Part shown: piece by piece, positions 43,802-53,378 of the stretch
Position numbering within the stretch: the first letter of the stretch is position 1
How the letters are laid out: the number at the start of each line of letters is the position of its first letter
From: Anaerolineae bacterium
Lineage (GTDB): Bacteria; Chloroflexota; Anaerolineae; Anaerolineales; Anaerolineaceae
Length of the DNA stretch: 64,000 nt
Assembly (NCBI GenBank): GCA_013178185.1
Contig: JABLXC010000001.1
Span: forward strand, 216,258-280,257
Direction: 5' to 3'
The notes under the pieces: model-generated
Told to the model about the DNA's origin: nothing
Databases searched by the model: none
The model's input: the letters and a program-made list of their open reading frames with translations, nothing else
Program-made: the position numbers and the translations under genes

Positions 43802-44821
43802 ATGGAATACAGACGACTTGGTAATGGTATTTTAAAGGTCAGCGAACTTTCGTTTGGGGCATGGGAGACCGTCGGCCGGTTAGATTTTGAGACCTCACGC
43901 GAATTGATGCTGACCGCTTACGAAGCCGGTGTGAATCATTTCGACAATGCAGATGAATACAGCGGCAAAGGTAACGCCGAACAAGTGATGGGTAAGATCA
44001 TCAAAGAAATGAAACGCACCGATATCATCATCTCCAGCAAGGTTTTTTGGGATGTTGGGCCTGGGCCGAATGACCGGGGGCTTTCTCGGAAGCATATTGT
44101 GGAGACCGTCAACACCTCTTTGAAAAATATGGACGTGGAATACCTGGATTTCTTTTACTGCCATCGCTATGAAGCCGCGGTGATTGACCAAGTGAACCCC
44201 AATCTGGAAGAGGTGGTGCGCGCCATGGATGACCTGGTTCACCAGGGAAAAATCCTGTACTGGGGTACGAGCTGTTGGAATTCTTTCCAACTGATGCAGG
44301 CTTATGCGGTGGCGGACCGTTTCAATGCCTACAAACCCGCCGTCGAGCAACCGCAGTACAACATGTTCGTGCGCGAGGCCGTCGAGAAGGACCTGGTGTA
44401 TGCAGCCCGGAAACTCGGCTTTGGTATCATCACCTGGAGTCCGTTGTTCAACGGCATCCTGACTGGCAAATACAATAACGGCATCCCGGCCGGCAGCCGC
44501 CTGTCTGATCCTCATTTCACCTGGTTGCAGTTTGACCGTGAAATCACACCGGAACGCATCGAGAAGGTGAAGAAGCTCACCGAACTGGCGCAAGAGCTGG
44601 GGGGTAGCATGCCGCAGCTGGCGATTGCCTGGTTGCTGCGCCTGCCCGAAATGACCAGCGTGATCCTGGGCGCCAGCAAGGTCCACCAGCTCAAGGAGAA
44701 TCTCAAGGCGGTTGAGTTGAAAAAGAAACTCACGCCGGACGTGCTGCAGCGCATCGAGGAAATTCTGGATAACAACCCCTGCCCGCCGGAGTTCGCGCCA
44801 GAAAAACCGTTTTTTGATTAA
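43802..44821 (+). CDS. aldo/keto reductase (potassium-channel beta-subunit-like)
   Basis: 339 residues. The AKR tetrad is complete: Asp48 and Tyr53 (FDNADEYSG), Lys80 (ISSKVFW) and His121 (FYCHRYE). The NADPH-binding end is SVILGASKVHQLKENLKAV. Kvbeta/YghZ-like members reduce aldehydes such as glyceraldehyde 3-phosphate and methylglyoxal. AAAGGAG precedes the ATG. A 200-bp gap with hairpins separates it from the transporter; the MTHFR gene follows after 45 bp. Confidence 0.9.
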   Translation: MEYRRLGNGILKVSELSFGAWETVGRLDFETSRELMLTAYEAGVNHFDNADEYSGKGNAEQVMGKIIKEMKRTDIIISSKVFWDVGPGPNDRGLSRKHIVETVNTSLKNMDVEYLDFFYCHRYEAAVIDQVNPNLEEVVRAMDDLVHQGKILYWGTSCWNSFQLMQAYAVADRFNAYKPAVEQPQYNMFVREAVEKDLVYAARKLGFGIITWSPLFNGILTGKYNNGIPAGSRLSDPHFTWLQFDREITPERIEKVKKLTELAQELGGSMPQLAIAWLLRLPEMTSVILGASKVHQLKENLKAVELKKKLTPDVLQRIEEILDNNPCPPEFAPEKPFFD

Positions 44822-44866
44822 TGGTGGTTGAGTTGATTTTTCGGTCACCCTTGAGGAAGTGTAATT

Positions 44867-46318
44867 ATGCCAATATTTTCACCGAGGCCTTTTCAGAGCG
44901 CTTACCTGCCGGTTGAACAAGACCGTGCCTGGCTGGTGCGAGTGTTCACAGCGTTAGAACGCTCGGCCAAGGGGTTGTTGTTCGGCTGCCGGATGTGCGG
45001 CAATTGTATCCTGCAAGAGACAGCCTTTGTTTGCCCGATGACCTGCGCCAAGGGGCTGCGCAATGGTTTTTGCGGCGAAGCCACCGAGGAGCGCTGTGTG
45101 GTGGACGCTTCACGACCTTGCACCTGGCTGCAGATCTTCCAGCGGGCAGAACGGATGGGGCGGATGGAAAAGCTGTTGGAGGTCAACGCCCCGGTGAACG
45201 GGGCGCAGGCCGGGCATTCCGCCTGGCTGCCGTTTGCCCGCTTCTGGGCGGAGAGGAAGCAGCCGCAACTCGCCGACCTGGCGCTGCGCCCCCAGCGTTT
45301 CTGGCAGGAATGGGAAGGGCTGTGTTTTGAATTCCGGCAGCCATCGTGGTGGCAGGCGGATGGGCGCTATCACTCGCCTGCGTACCAGGAGCCGGTATCG
45401 CGGCTGGAAGCGGCGCTGCGGAGCCAGCCGTTCATTGTGACTACGGAGATCGAACCGCCCTTGGGAAGCTCCCCGGAAGAAGTGGTTGAAAAGAGTCGCC
45501 TGTTAGGGCCGCACGTAGTCAGCATCAATTTTGCAGATAATGCCTTTGCCGCCAGCCGGATGAGCAGCCTGGCCTGCTGCAAGCTGTGCGTGGAGAGCGG
45601 CGGCGAGGCGGTGCTGCAAATCCAGGGGCGCGATCGCAGCCGCAATGGGATACTGTCGGACGCCATCGGGGCAGCGGCGTTGGGGATACGAAACATCCTT
45701 TGTCTGGGCGGCGATTATCACAACAAATCCCCCCAGGTCTACCCGGCGCAGCCGAGCCAGTTTGATCTTGATTCGGTGCAGATGTTGTGGATGCTGCGAC
45801 GGCTGCGAGACGAGGGCAAGCTGGTGGATGGGCGCGAGGTGGAAGAGCGGCCGCGTTATTTCCTGGGAGCGGCCGGAGCGCCGTTTACGCTCAAACCGGA
45901 GTATAATGCGCTTCGCCTGGAGAAGAAGATCAACGCCGGGGCGCAGTTTATCCAAACCCAGATGGTCTTCGATATTCCCCGTTTCGAATCATGGTTAGAA
46001 GCCTGTGAGAAGCGCTCCCTGCTGGATAAGGCTGCCTTACTGGTAGGGGTTTACCCGCTCAGGGATGCGGAAGACGCTCACATCATGGCGAACGAACCGG
46101 GGGTCGCGATCCCGGCCGAGATCCTCCGGCGCATGGACGCCGCTTTTGAGAAAGACAACCAGCTCGCGGCGGGCTCGTCTGCCGCGGATCACCAGCGCAT
46201 GGAAAGCCATGCCATCGCACGCGAGTTGGTCCAGAAGCTGAAGGAACTGCCCGGCGTGCGCGGCGTCCACTTGATGGCTGGCGGGCAGGAAGAAGTTGTG
46301 CCAGGTTTATTGGAATAA
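44867..46318 (+). CDS. fused MetV-MetF methylenetetrahydrofolate reductase
   Basis: 483 residues. The N-terminal 95 or so form the MetV-like (MTHFR C-terminal family) zinc/Fe-S domain with Cys41, Cys44, Cys47, Cys56, Cys60 and Cys69. From about residue 190 a MetF-type TIM barrel follows (FIVTTEIEPPLGSSPEEV, NILCLGGDYHN, GAQFIQTQMVFDIPRF). In acetogens MetV and MetF are usually separate subunits; here they are one chain in unusual order. The known reaction is 5,10-methylene-THF to 5-methyl-THF, or the reverse. Together with the amine oxidases it suggests that one-carbon units are made or consumed in this pathway. Confidence 0.87.
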   Translation: MPIFSPRPFQSAYLPVEQDRAWLVRVFTALERSAKGLLFGCRMCGNCILQETAFVCPMTCAKGLRNGFCGEATEERCVVDASRPCTWLQIFQRAERMGRMEKLLEVNAPVNGAQAGHSAWLPFARFWAERKQPQLADLALRPQRFWQEWEGLCFEFRQPSWWQADGRYHSPAYQEPVSRLEAALRSQPFIVTTEIEPPLGSSPEEVVEKSRLLGPHVVSINFADNAFAASRMSSLACCKLCVESGGEAVLQIQGRDRSRNGILSDAIGAAALGIRNILCLGGDYHNKSPQVYPAQPSQFDLDSVQMLWMLRRLRDEGKLVDGREVEERPRYFLGAAGAPFTLKPEYNALRLEKKINAGAQFIQTQMVFDIPRFESWLEACEKRSLLDKAALLVGVYPLRDAEDAHIMANEPGVAIPAEILRRMDAAFEKDNQLAAGSSAADHQRMESHAIARELVQKLKELPGVRGVHLMAGGQEEVVPGLLE

Positions 46319-46331
46319 GGGAGAGTTTTTC

Positions 46332-47480
46332 GTGCAAGATATGCCTGATATCGTGATTGTTGGGGGCGGCTTCGGCGGCGTGGCGCTTGCTTATTGTCTG
46401 GCAAAGGGTGGCGCCAGCGTGACCCTTTTGGAAGCGGGTTCCTTAGGCGGGGGCACCTCGGCTGCTCCGGCCGGAAGGGCGCAGATTATCGACAGCGAGA
46501 CCGAAGAATATCTGGATCTGGTGCTGGCTGGTTACAATCGGCTGGAGGGTCTTGGCGAAGAACTGGGGATTGACCTGGAATGGACGCTGCCGGGGCATCT
46601 CACTTTGATTTCCAACGAGGATCAGTGGCGCAAGTTTGAGGGGCTGGTTACTCGCTTGCAGCAGCGCGCCATCCCGGCCGAGATGATTGACCAGGCAGCT
46701 TTGCAGAGAGCCGAACCTTACCTGCGGACGGATGGGTTTCTGGGGGCGGCTTACTCGCATGAAGGGCATCTTAACCCGTTCAAATTTACTGCCGGTTATG
46801 CTCGTGCGGCCTGCCGGTTTGGCGCTAAAATCCTGCACCATGCCCGCGTGATCGGGTTTGAGAAAAGCGGCAACCGGATCACGGCGGTGATCACCGAGCG
46901 TGAGCGCATCTCAGGCCGGGTGGTCTTGCTGGCGGTGGGCGCCTGGACCGGCGAACTGGCTGCAAAAGCCGGGATTGCTTTTCCCATGCGATATACCCAC
47001 GCCGAGGCGATTGTTAGCGAAAGCCTGCCGCGCGTGTTGAACCACCACATTGGCATGACCGGCTTTTATGAAGCCGTACACGGCTCTGAGCGTTCGGTGA
47101 CGCTGGGGATCGGCCAGCATCCTAACGGAACACTGCTGGCTTCGAATGCAGTTCAAAAAATGGAAAAGGTGGATCTTTCCAGCACCTATTGGGGGATGCC
47201 GGCGCTTTGCCGCGCCATTCGCGCCTTCTTCCCACGCCTGGGCGGGGTTAGGATCGTGCGCACCTGGGCTGCCCCAAGCCCGTTCACGCCGGATTATTTA
47301 CCAGCTATTGGCTGGCTACCCGGTTTTGATAACCTTTATGTGGCGGCTGGATTTCATCTGGCCATTCCAACGATCCCCGTTCTGGCTGAACAGGCCGCCC
47401 GCTCAATTTTGGAATTTGAAGAACAGCCGCTGCTGGCGCCTTATGATCCAAAGCGGTTTTTTGACTCTTCAACTGTTTAA
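46332..47480 (+). CDS. FAD-dependent oxidoreductase (DAO family) A
   Basis: About 382 residues of the D-amino-acid-oxidase/glycine-oxidase-like fold. FAD motif IVIVGGGFGGVALAYCLAKGGASVTLLEAG, then GGGTSAAPAGRAQ, and a C-terminal VAAGFHLAIPTIPVLAEQAARSI. It would oxidise a secondary or primary amine, or an amino acid. The GTG at 46332 is preferred because GGGAG (46319-46323) is 8 bp away. An upstream in-frame start at 46296 would overlap the MTHFR gene. It differs from the duplicated pair at 55.8-58.3 kb. Confidence 0.85.
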   Translation: MQDMPDIVIVGGGFGGVALAYCLAKGGASVTLLEAGSLGGGTSAAPAGRAQIIDSETEEYLDLVLAGYNRLEGLGEELGIDLEWTLPGHLTLISNEDQWRKFEGLVTRLQQRAIPAEMIDQAALQRAEPYLRTDGFLGAAYSHEGHLNPFKFTAGYARAACRFGAKILHHARVIGFEKSGNRITAVITERERISGRVVLLAVGAWTGELAAKAGIAFPMRYTHAEAIVSESLPRVLNHHIGMTGFYEAVHGSERSVTLGIGQHPNGTLLASNAVQKMEKVDLSSTYWGMPALCRAIRAFFPRLGGVRIVRTWAAPSPFTPDYLPAIGWLPGFDNLYVAAGFHLAIPTIPVLAEQAARSILEFEEQPLLAPYDPKRFFDSSTV

Positions 47481-47657
47481 AGCAGCGGCATAGGAGCGCA
47501 CTTTTTGCTTCAACGCTCCGTGCGGCCGGGTGGATCACCAGCGCGCTGATTTTGTGGAAAGCAAAAACAACATCAGGGATAATTTTACGGCTGGCCTGTA
47601 CCGGTAAATCCTTCTGCCGGGAAGCGGATTCAGCCGTTTAATTAAGGAGTACGTCAT

Positions 47658-49094
47658 ATGACAAGCAACAGATCTTTACAAAAATCCATTCTTTACAATG
47701 ACCTGGTTGCCATCCTGGGAGCTGAAAATGTTTCCAGGGACGAAGTAGAATGCCAGGCATATGTCGGGGATGTATCTTTCCTCGGAATGGTAATCCCCCG
47801 GCACAATTTTGAGGTTGAAAGACCCGACTTCATCGTCTGGCCTGAGACTACGGAACAGGTTTCCGAGGTGCTTAAAGTTGCTAACATACACAAAACGCCG
47901 GTAACGCCTTACTGTGGAGGGGCCGGCGTGCAAGGCGCTGCTGTTCCGCTGTTTGGCGGAATTGTTATGGATGTAAAGAAGATGGACAAGGTTCTTGAGA
48001 TTGACGAGACCAACCTTAAAGTTACCTGCCAGACCGGCCTGATCGGCCAGACGTTGGAATGGATTTTAAATGAAAAGGGCTATACCTACGCTCACATTCC
48101 CCAATCAACCTATTGTTCGGGGATTGGCGGGTTCCTGGCCGGGCATTCGGCTGGCGTGCTTTCGACCAAGTACGGCAAGATCGCCAGCATGGTACTGGGG
48201 ATGGAAGTCGTATTACCGACGGGGCGGGTGATCCGAACCCGGGCGGTGCCACAGTCGGCAGCCGGCCCTAATCTTAACCACCTTTTCATCGGTTCAGAAG
48301 GTACGCTGGGCGTGATTACTGAAGCCACCCTGGTGATCCATCCTATGCCTGAAGTACGACATTTTCGTAGTTTTTTGTTCCCCAATTTACACTCGGCCTT
48401 CGAAGCCGTCCGAAAAATCATGCGGCGGGGTCTGTTGCCCGGCACGCTCAGAGTTTCAGACGAGGAGGAGAGCAAAGAGTTCTATAAGCAGGACGGCTCT
48501 TTCATGACCATCTCTTATGATGGTTTTGAGGAACTGGTGGACTTGCAGTTGCGTGAGACGATGAAGATTGCAGAAGCAGAGGGCGGCAGCGACTTGGGGC
48601 CCGAACCCGGCGAACGCTGGTGGAAACGCCGATTTTCCTCGGTCTATCCCAAAGACTCCGGCAACCCGCTCGAAATGGGACGCCATACGCTGAACGTGGG
48701 CAATGTGATCGATTCAGCCGGGTCGTTTACCTACCTGGAGGCTGCCCACCGCGAAATCCGCCAGGCGCTGCTGAGGATCCCGGGGCAGAGTTTTATGGCG
48801 CATTTTTCCCACTGGTACAAGACCGGCGGCATGATGTATCCCTACTGCGTCAATACCGGCGCAGCCAGTGAAGAAGAAATGATTGACCGGTACTTCCGGA
48901 TGCACCGGGCGGCGGTTGAGGTCATTCACCGTCTGGGCGGGACGATGACCCACCATCACGGGGTTGGGTTGACCTTGCGCGGGTTTATGCAGGAGGAATT
49001 TGGCGAATCTTTTGAAACCCTGCGAAGCATCAAGCACACCCTGGACCCGAATAACATCATGAACCCTGGCAAGCTGGGATTTGATTGGAGATAA
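47658..49094 (+). CDS. FAD-binding oxidase (GlcD / alkyl-DHAP-synthase-like)
   Basis: 478 residues of the vanillyl-alcohol-oxidase fold. FAD-binding PP-loop VTPYCGGAGVQG (about 82-92), HSAGVLSTKYGKIASMVLGMEVVLPTG and LFIGSEGTLGVITEATL are family hallmarks. THHHGVG near residue 431 is typical of alkyldihydroxyacetonephosphate synthase and D-lactate/glycolate dehydrogenase relatives. It is directly followed (2 bp) by an Fe-S partner, so it likely oxidises a 2-hydroxy acid and passes electrons to that protein. TAAGGAG precedes the ATG. Confidence 0.85.
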   Translation: MTSNRSLQKSILYNDLVAILGAENVSRDEVECQAYVGDVSFLGMVIPRHNFEVERPDFIVWPETTEQVSEVLKVANIHKTPVTPYCGGAGVQGAAVPLFGGIVMDVKKMDKVLEIDETNLKVTCQTGLIGQTLEWILNEKGYTYAHIPQSTYCSGIGGFLAGHSAGVLSTKYGKIASMVLGMEVVLPTGRVIRTRAVPQSAAGPNLNHLFIGSEGTLGVITEATLVIHPMPEVRHFRSFLFPNLHSAFEAVRKIMRRGLLPGTLRVSDEEESKEFYKQDGSFMTISYDGFEELVDLQLRETMKIAEAEGGSDLGPEPGERWWKRRFSSVYPKDSGNPLEMGRHTLNVGNVIDSAGSFTYLEAAHREIRQALLRIPGQSFMAHFSHWYKTGGMMYPYCVNTGAASEEEMIDRYFRMHRAAVEVIHRLGGTMTHHHGVGLTLRGFMQEEFGESFETLRSIKHTLDPNNIMNPGKLGFDWR

Positions 49095-49096
49095 CT

Positions 49097-50227
49097 ATGG
49101 AACTGCAAAAAGTTGAACGCCTGGCGAGGCTTTGCGAAACCTGCCCGAAGATGTGCCGCCATGTCTGTACGACTCATAATGTCACGCGCTCCGAGGCAGA
49201 TACGCCGAATGAACGTTGTTCGATTGCTTATCGCGCTCTGTTGCGCGGCTACTTTTTACCGGAAGAAGCGCCCTATATGTACCAGAAATGCGCCACCTGC
49301 GGGCTGTGCCTGGCGTGGTGCGAGACTGAAATTGACGCTGGCGAGGTGATGCTGGCGGCGCGGGTTGACCTTGTGAACGCCGGGATGGCGCCGGTGGAAG
49401 CCGCGGCGATCCAGAAAAATATCCAGAGCGAAGGAAACCCTCATGGGGAACCGGCTTCTGACCGGTATGCGGCCATTGCAAATGAAATTCGGGTTTTGCC
49501 GGACACCGCCGAGGTGCTCTATTACGCTGGCTGCGATACGCTTTACCGCCAGCCGGAAATCGCCCAGGCCGCGTTGAAGGTCTTCCGGGCGGCCGGTGTG
49601 GATCACACGATGATCAAAGCCGGGGAGCCCTGCTGCGGCGAGCCGCTGCGCCTGATGGGATATATCGAGGACTTCAAAGCTTCTGCTCGCAAGGTGATGG
49701 ATGGCGTATCACAGACTGGGGCGAAAACGGTGGTATGCACCTGCCCTTCTTGCCTGCGCATGATGAAAGATGTTTACGCCAGTTACGGCGTTCAGGCGCC
49801 TGGCGGAGTGGAGTTCCTGCACATGTCGGAATATCTGCTGCGCCTGATGAATTCGGGACAGCTTAAATTCACTCGCAGCCTGGATTTGAAGATGACCTAT
49901 CACGATCCCTGCGATCTTGGACGGCGGCTGGAGATCTACGAGCCGCCGCGCCAGGTGCTGGCTTTGTTGCCGGGGGTGAAGTACCAGGACATGTTCTTCA
50001 ACCGCCGCGATGCGCGGTGCTGCGGCGCGGGTGGCGGGCTGGCGGCCACCAATTTGGCATTGGTGATCGAAGCCAGCAAAACCGTGGTGGGCATGGCGCG
50101 CAATGTCAATGCCGAGGTGCTGGTGACGGCCTGCCCAACCTGTAAAACCAGTTTCAACCGGCAAACCTACAAGCTCGATGATCTTAAGACCATGGATCTG
50201 ATCGAGTTGGTGGCGCTAGCGCTTTAG
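49097..50227 (+). CDS. GlcF/HdrD-like Fe-S protein with two CCG domains
   Basis: About 376 residues. Two N-terminal [4Fe-4S] sites: Cys13, Cys16, Cys20 and Cys24 (CETCPKMCRHVC) and Cys65, Cys68, Cys71 and Cys75 (CATCGLCLAWC). Two CCG domains follow (GCDTLY...GEPCCGEPL...CTCPSC; HDPCDLGRR...RCCGAGGG...ACPTC). The ATG at 49097 is 6 bp from GGAG. It is likely the electron acceptor of the preceding flavoprotein, handing electrons to quinone or a heterodisulfide-like acceptor. The FGGY kinase gene follows 14 bp later. Confidence 0.9.
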   Translation: MELQKVERLARLCETCPKMCRHVCTTHNVTRSEADTPNERCSIAYRALLRGYFLPEEAPYMYQKCATCGLCLAWCETEIDAGEVMLAARVDLVNAGMAPVEAAAIQKNIQSEGNPHGEPASDRYAAIANEIRVLPDTAEVLYYAGCDTLYRQPEIAQAALKVFRAAGVDHTMIKAGEPCCGEPLRLMGYIEDFKASARKVMDGVSQTGAKTVVCTCPSCLRMMKDVYASYGVQAPGGVEFLHMSEYLLRLMNSGQLKFTRSLDLKMTYHDPCDLGRRLEIYEPPRQVLALLPGVKYQDMFFNRRDARCCGAGGGLAATNLALVIEASKTVVGMARNVNAEVLVTACPTCKTSFNRQTYKLDDLKTMDLIELVALAL

Positions 50228-50241
50228 AAGGCGGGGGTAGG

Positions 50242-51756
50242 GTGGAACGTGACCTGATCATTGGGATCGATAGCGGCACACAGAGCGTCCGAGTGATCGT
50301 CTTTGACATGCTTGGGCGAATTGTCTCGTATGGTGCGGCCAAACATGCCCCCTGTATCACCCTGCAGAATGGCGGCGTGGAACAGGACCCGGCGGATATC
50401 TGGCAATGTTTTTGTAAGGCCTGCCGCCAGGCTATGTCTAACCTGCAGGGCTCAATTTCCCGGATTGCGGCTTGTAGCATCACTTCCCAGCGCTCTACGA
50501 TGATCGCTGTGGATGAGAACGGGACGCCCCTGCGCCCGGCTTTTAGCTGGATGGACCAGCGCAAGAATGAAGAAGTCTCTTCGCAACTACCGGATTATTT
50601 GCAAGAGATCCAGAAGAGGGCAAAAGCGCACTGGATGCGGTTGAACGAACCGCATCTGTACAGGTCGGTCTTCCGATTCCTACCGGTCAGCGGCTGGCTG
50701 ACCCAGCGGTTATGCGGCCAATTTCACGACTGCGAAGGCAGCGTTGCCGGAATCTGGCCTTTTGATATCGAGAAACTGGCCTGGTCGGATAACCCGCAAC
50801 TCTATGAAGCCTACGCGTTTCCTCCCGAAAAACTGCCGCTTGTCTTCCCACCCGGCGCGCTCCTTGGCCGGGTGACGCGGGCTGCAGAGGAGGAAACAGG
50901 GCTGCCAGAAGGACTGCCGCTGCGGGCTGGTTCGGGCGATAAAATGTGTGAGATGCTGGGAGCCGGAGCGATCCGAGCTGACCAGGGGTATATCACTTAC
51001 GGCTCAATGGCTGGGCTTGAGGTCAACATTCGACGGCCAATTTTTGCTCCTACCGGAGAGTACTGGACAAATCCCGCTGCCATGCCAGGCTGGTGGAACC
51101 TTGAGTTCGCTGTCCAGCGCGGCTACCTGATGCTTTCGTGGTTCAGCAGGCAATTTAACCCTGCAACTGAAACCAATGGTTGCAATGGGGAACAGCTCCT
51201 GGACCAGGAAGCGGCGGTGGTTCCAGCCGGTTCAGATGGAATTGTAGTCGCGCCGTACTGGATGCCGACCGAAATTGCACGTGGCGCCAGGAGCGTGATC
51301 CTTGGACTGGATGACCACCACAGCCGGGCGCACCTGTACCGGGCGGTTTTGGAAGGCACGGCTTTTGCCTTGCGGCAGGGGATGAACCGGATGATTCAGG
51401 ATACTCGCCAACCGCTTGCGGAGGTCATCGCTGGGGGCGGCGGGGCGCGTAGCGATCTGGTTATGCAGATCACGGCGGATATCATTGGATTGACGGTCTG
51501 GCGGGTGCAGACGGTGGATACCTGTAGCCTTGGGACGGCCATCATTGCCGCAGTAGGCGAAGGACTTTATGAAACTTTTGAAGAGGCTGTGGATAAGATG
51601 GTTCTGCGCCGGGAGTGCTTTGTGCCGCATCCTGGCCAGCAAGCTATTTACACAGAGATTTTTCAAAATGTGTATGAAAGAATTTACCCTTCAATGAAAA
51701 ATGTTTTTGAGAGCTTCAATGTAGTTTTTGAAAATATCCGAAAGGAGGCACAATAA
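50242..51756 (+). CDS. FGGY family carbohydrate kinase 2
   Basis: 504 residues. LIIGIDSGTQSVRVIVFDMLG at the start and EVIAGGGGARSDLVMQITADIIG near residue 394 are the FGGY landmarks. It belongs with ketose/polyol kinases rather than clear glycerol kinases. It ends 2 bp before the GlpA-like gene, so a phosphorylated polyol could be passed to that dehydrogenase (inference). GTG start at 50242 with a GGGGGTAGG region upstream. Confidence 0.87.
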   Translation: MERDLIIGIDSGTQSVRVIVFDMLGRIVSYGAAKHAPCITLQNGGVEQDPADIWQCFCKACRQAMSNLQGSISRIAACSITSQRSTMIAVDENGTPLRPAFSWMDQRKNEEVSSQLPDYLQEIQKRAKAHWMRLNEPHLYRSVFRFLPVSGWLTQRLCGQFHDCEGSVAGIWPFDIEKLAWSDNPQLYEAYAFPPEKLPLVFPPGALLGRVTRAAEEETGLPEGLPLRAGSGDKMCEMLGAGAIRADQGYITYGSMAGLEVNIRRPIFAPTGEYWTNPAAMPGWWNLEFAVQRGYLMLSWFSRQFNPATETNGCNGEQLLDQEAAVVPAGSDGIVVAPYWMPTEIARGARSVILGLDDHHSRAHLYRAVLEGTAFALRQGMNRMIQDTRQPLAEVIAGGGGARSDLVMQITADIIGLTVWRVQTVDTCSLGTAIIAAVGEGLYETFEEAVDKMVLRRECFVPHPGQQAIYTEIFQNVYERIYPSMKNVFESFNVVFENIRKEAQ

Positions 51757-51758
51757 CC

Positions 51759-53360
51759 ATGTGGATGAAAGACTGGCGCGAAGAGATTTTCAGCCAGATA
51801 GATCAAAAAGAATGGGACCTGGTCATTATTGGTGGTGGAATTACAGGGGCAGGTATTCTAAGGGAAGCGGTCAACGCGGGTTTGGACGCTTTGCTGGTGG
51901 AGGCGAAGGATTTTTCGTTTGGCACTTCCAGCCGTTCATCCAAGCTGATCCATGGTGGCATCCGTTACCTGCGAAACCGGCAGTTCGATGTCACCTACGA
52001 GTCGGTGCGGGAGCGCGAATGGATGCTTAAAGAAGCCAAATGGCTGGTGACTCCTTTGTCCTTTCTGTTGCCAGTGTTTGCAGCCAATGAAAAGAACCAG
52101 CGCGGCACCGGGTTACAGATCCTGGTGTATGATCTGATGGCACGTCGCTGGAAACATAAAGCTTATAGTCGGGATGGGTTGTTGCGTGTATGCGACCAGT
52201 TCAACCCGGAAGGGTTGTTGCGTGGCTACCTCTATGGCGATGCCCTGATGGATGATTCCAGGGTATTGTTGCGAGTGATTCGTGAAGCCGTGCGGGATGG
52301 CGGGACTGCGGTCAATTACGCCGCGGTGAAAGGGCTGTTGCGAACCAATCAGGGCAATGTTTGCGGCGTGATCCTCCAGGACCGCGCCGCCCCAGCCGGG
52401 CAAACCTACGAGGTTAAAGCCAGGGTGGTAATCAACGCCGCCGGACCCTGGGTGGATGACGTTCGTGGTTTCGTGAAAGCTCCTCCTAAACTGCGCAAGC
52501 TACGCGGCAGCCATGTGGTTTTGCCGTTGGAAAAACAGGTCTCCAAGGAGTATGCTGTTCACCTGATGCACCCCAGGGATTACCGCACGATGTTTGCTTA
52601 TTATTGGGAGGGTGCTTTTGTGGTTGGCACCACCGATCTGGATCACCCAACTGAGGTCGAAAAGCGCCAGCCGGAGCCTTGCGCCAGCCCTGAAGAAATT
52701 GATTACATCATCGAAGCGCTCCAATTTACTTTTCCAAAAGCGGGCATCCGCCGGGAGGACATTATTTCCACCTTTGCGGGGTTGCGGCCGGTCATTAACA
52801 CCGGCAAGGCGCGGCCTTCGGATGAATCTCGGGCGCATGTTGTCTGGGAAGAAGACGGCCTGATCACCATCGCTGGAGGAAAATACACGATCTTCCGCGT
52901 GATGGCTAGCGATGTCCTCAACCGCGCCGCGGCACGACTGCCAGGACGGCCGGTTTTTCCAACGCGCAAGCGTATGTTCTCCCCGCTGGCAGAGAGATTA
53001 CCGGAAATCGAGTTACCGCTCGAGACGATGCAGTATCTGGCTGGGCGCTACGCTACCGAGCTGCCCGACCTGCTGGAAGCCGCAACGCCGGACGAGCTGG
53101 AAAGAATCAACGGCCTGCCCAACATCTGGGCAGAACTGCGCTGGGCGGCGCGCAATGAAGGGGTGGTGCACCTTGACGATTTGCTTTTACGACGCGTCCG
53201 GATCGGCTTGACGCTGCCCGGCGGCGCGCTGGGAGTCCTTGATCGCATCCGCGCCATCATCCAGCCTGAGCTAGGGTGGGACGACCAGCGTTGGGAGGAG
53301 GAAGCCCAGGCCTATCGCCAGGTCTGGCAGCAAAGTTACAGCCCTTCTCCGCAGTGGTGA
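51759..53360 (+). CDS. glycerol-3-phosphate dehydrogenase-like FAD protein (GlpA/GlpD family)
   Basis: 533 residues. FAD motif DLVIIGGGITGAGILREAVNAG (about 20-41), followed by the family signature FGTSSRSSKLIHGGIRYL and, further on, AAGPWVDDV and STFAGLRPVI. The C-terminal domain (about 400-530) fits GlpD. Normal GlpD donates to quinone, while GlpA works with GlpB and GlpC. GlpB is missing here, but a membrane GlpC/HdrD-like protein is encoded two genes downstream. Substrate may be glycerol 3-phosphate or another polyol phosphate made by the adjacent kinase. Confidence 0.88.
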   Translation: MWMKDWREEIFSQIDQKEWDLVIIGGGITGAGILREAVNAGLDALLVEAKDFSFGTSSRSSKLIHGGIRYLRNRQFDVTYESVREREWMLKEAKWLVTPLSFLLPVFAANEKNQRGTGLQILVYDLMARRWKHKAYSRDGLLRVCDQFNPEGLLRGYLYGDALMDDSRVLLRVIREAVRDGGTAVNYAAVKGLLRTNQGNVCGVILQDRAAPAGQTYEVKARVVINAAGPWVDDVRGFVKAPPKLRKLRGSHVVLPLEKQVSKEYAVHLMHPRDYRTMFAYYWEGAFVVGTTDLDHPTEVEKRQPEPCASPEEIDYIIEALQFTFPKAGIRREDIISTFAGLRPVINTGKARPSDESRAHVVWEEDGLITIAGGKYTIFRVMASDVLNRAAARLPGRPVFPTRKRMFSPLAERLPEIELPLETMQYLAGRYATELPDLLEAATPDELERINGLPNIWAELRWAARNEGVVHLDDLLLRRVRIGLTLPGGALGVLDRIRAIIQPELGWDDQRWEEEAQAYRQVWQQSYSPSPQW

Positions 53361-53378
53361 CGTTTTTTGAGGAAAACG

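Noticed and set aside
47493..47519. GGAGCG/CGCTCC hairpin after the DAO gene A
   Set aside because: Only 6 bp of stem with a 15-base loop and no T run; too weak to call a terminator.
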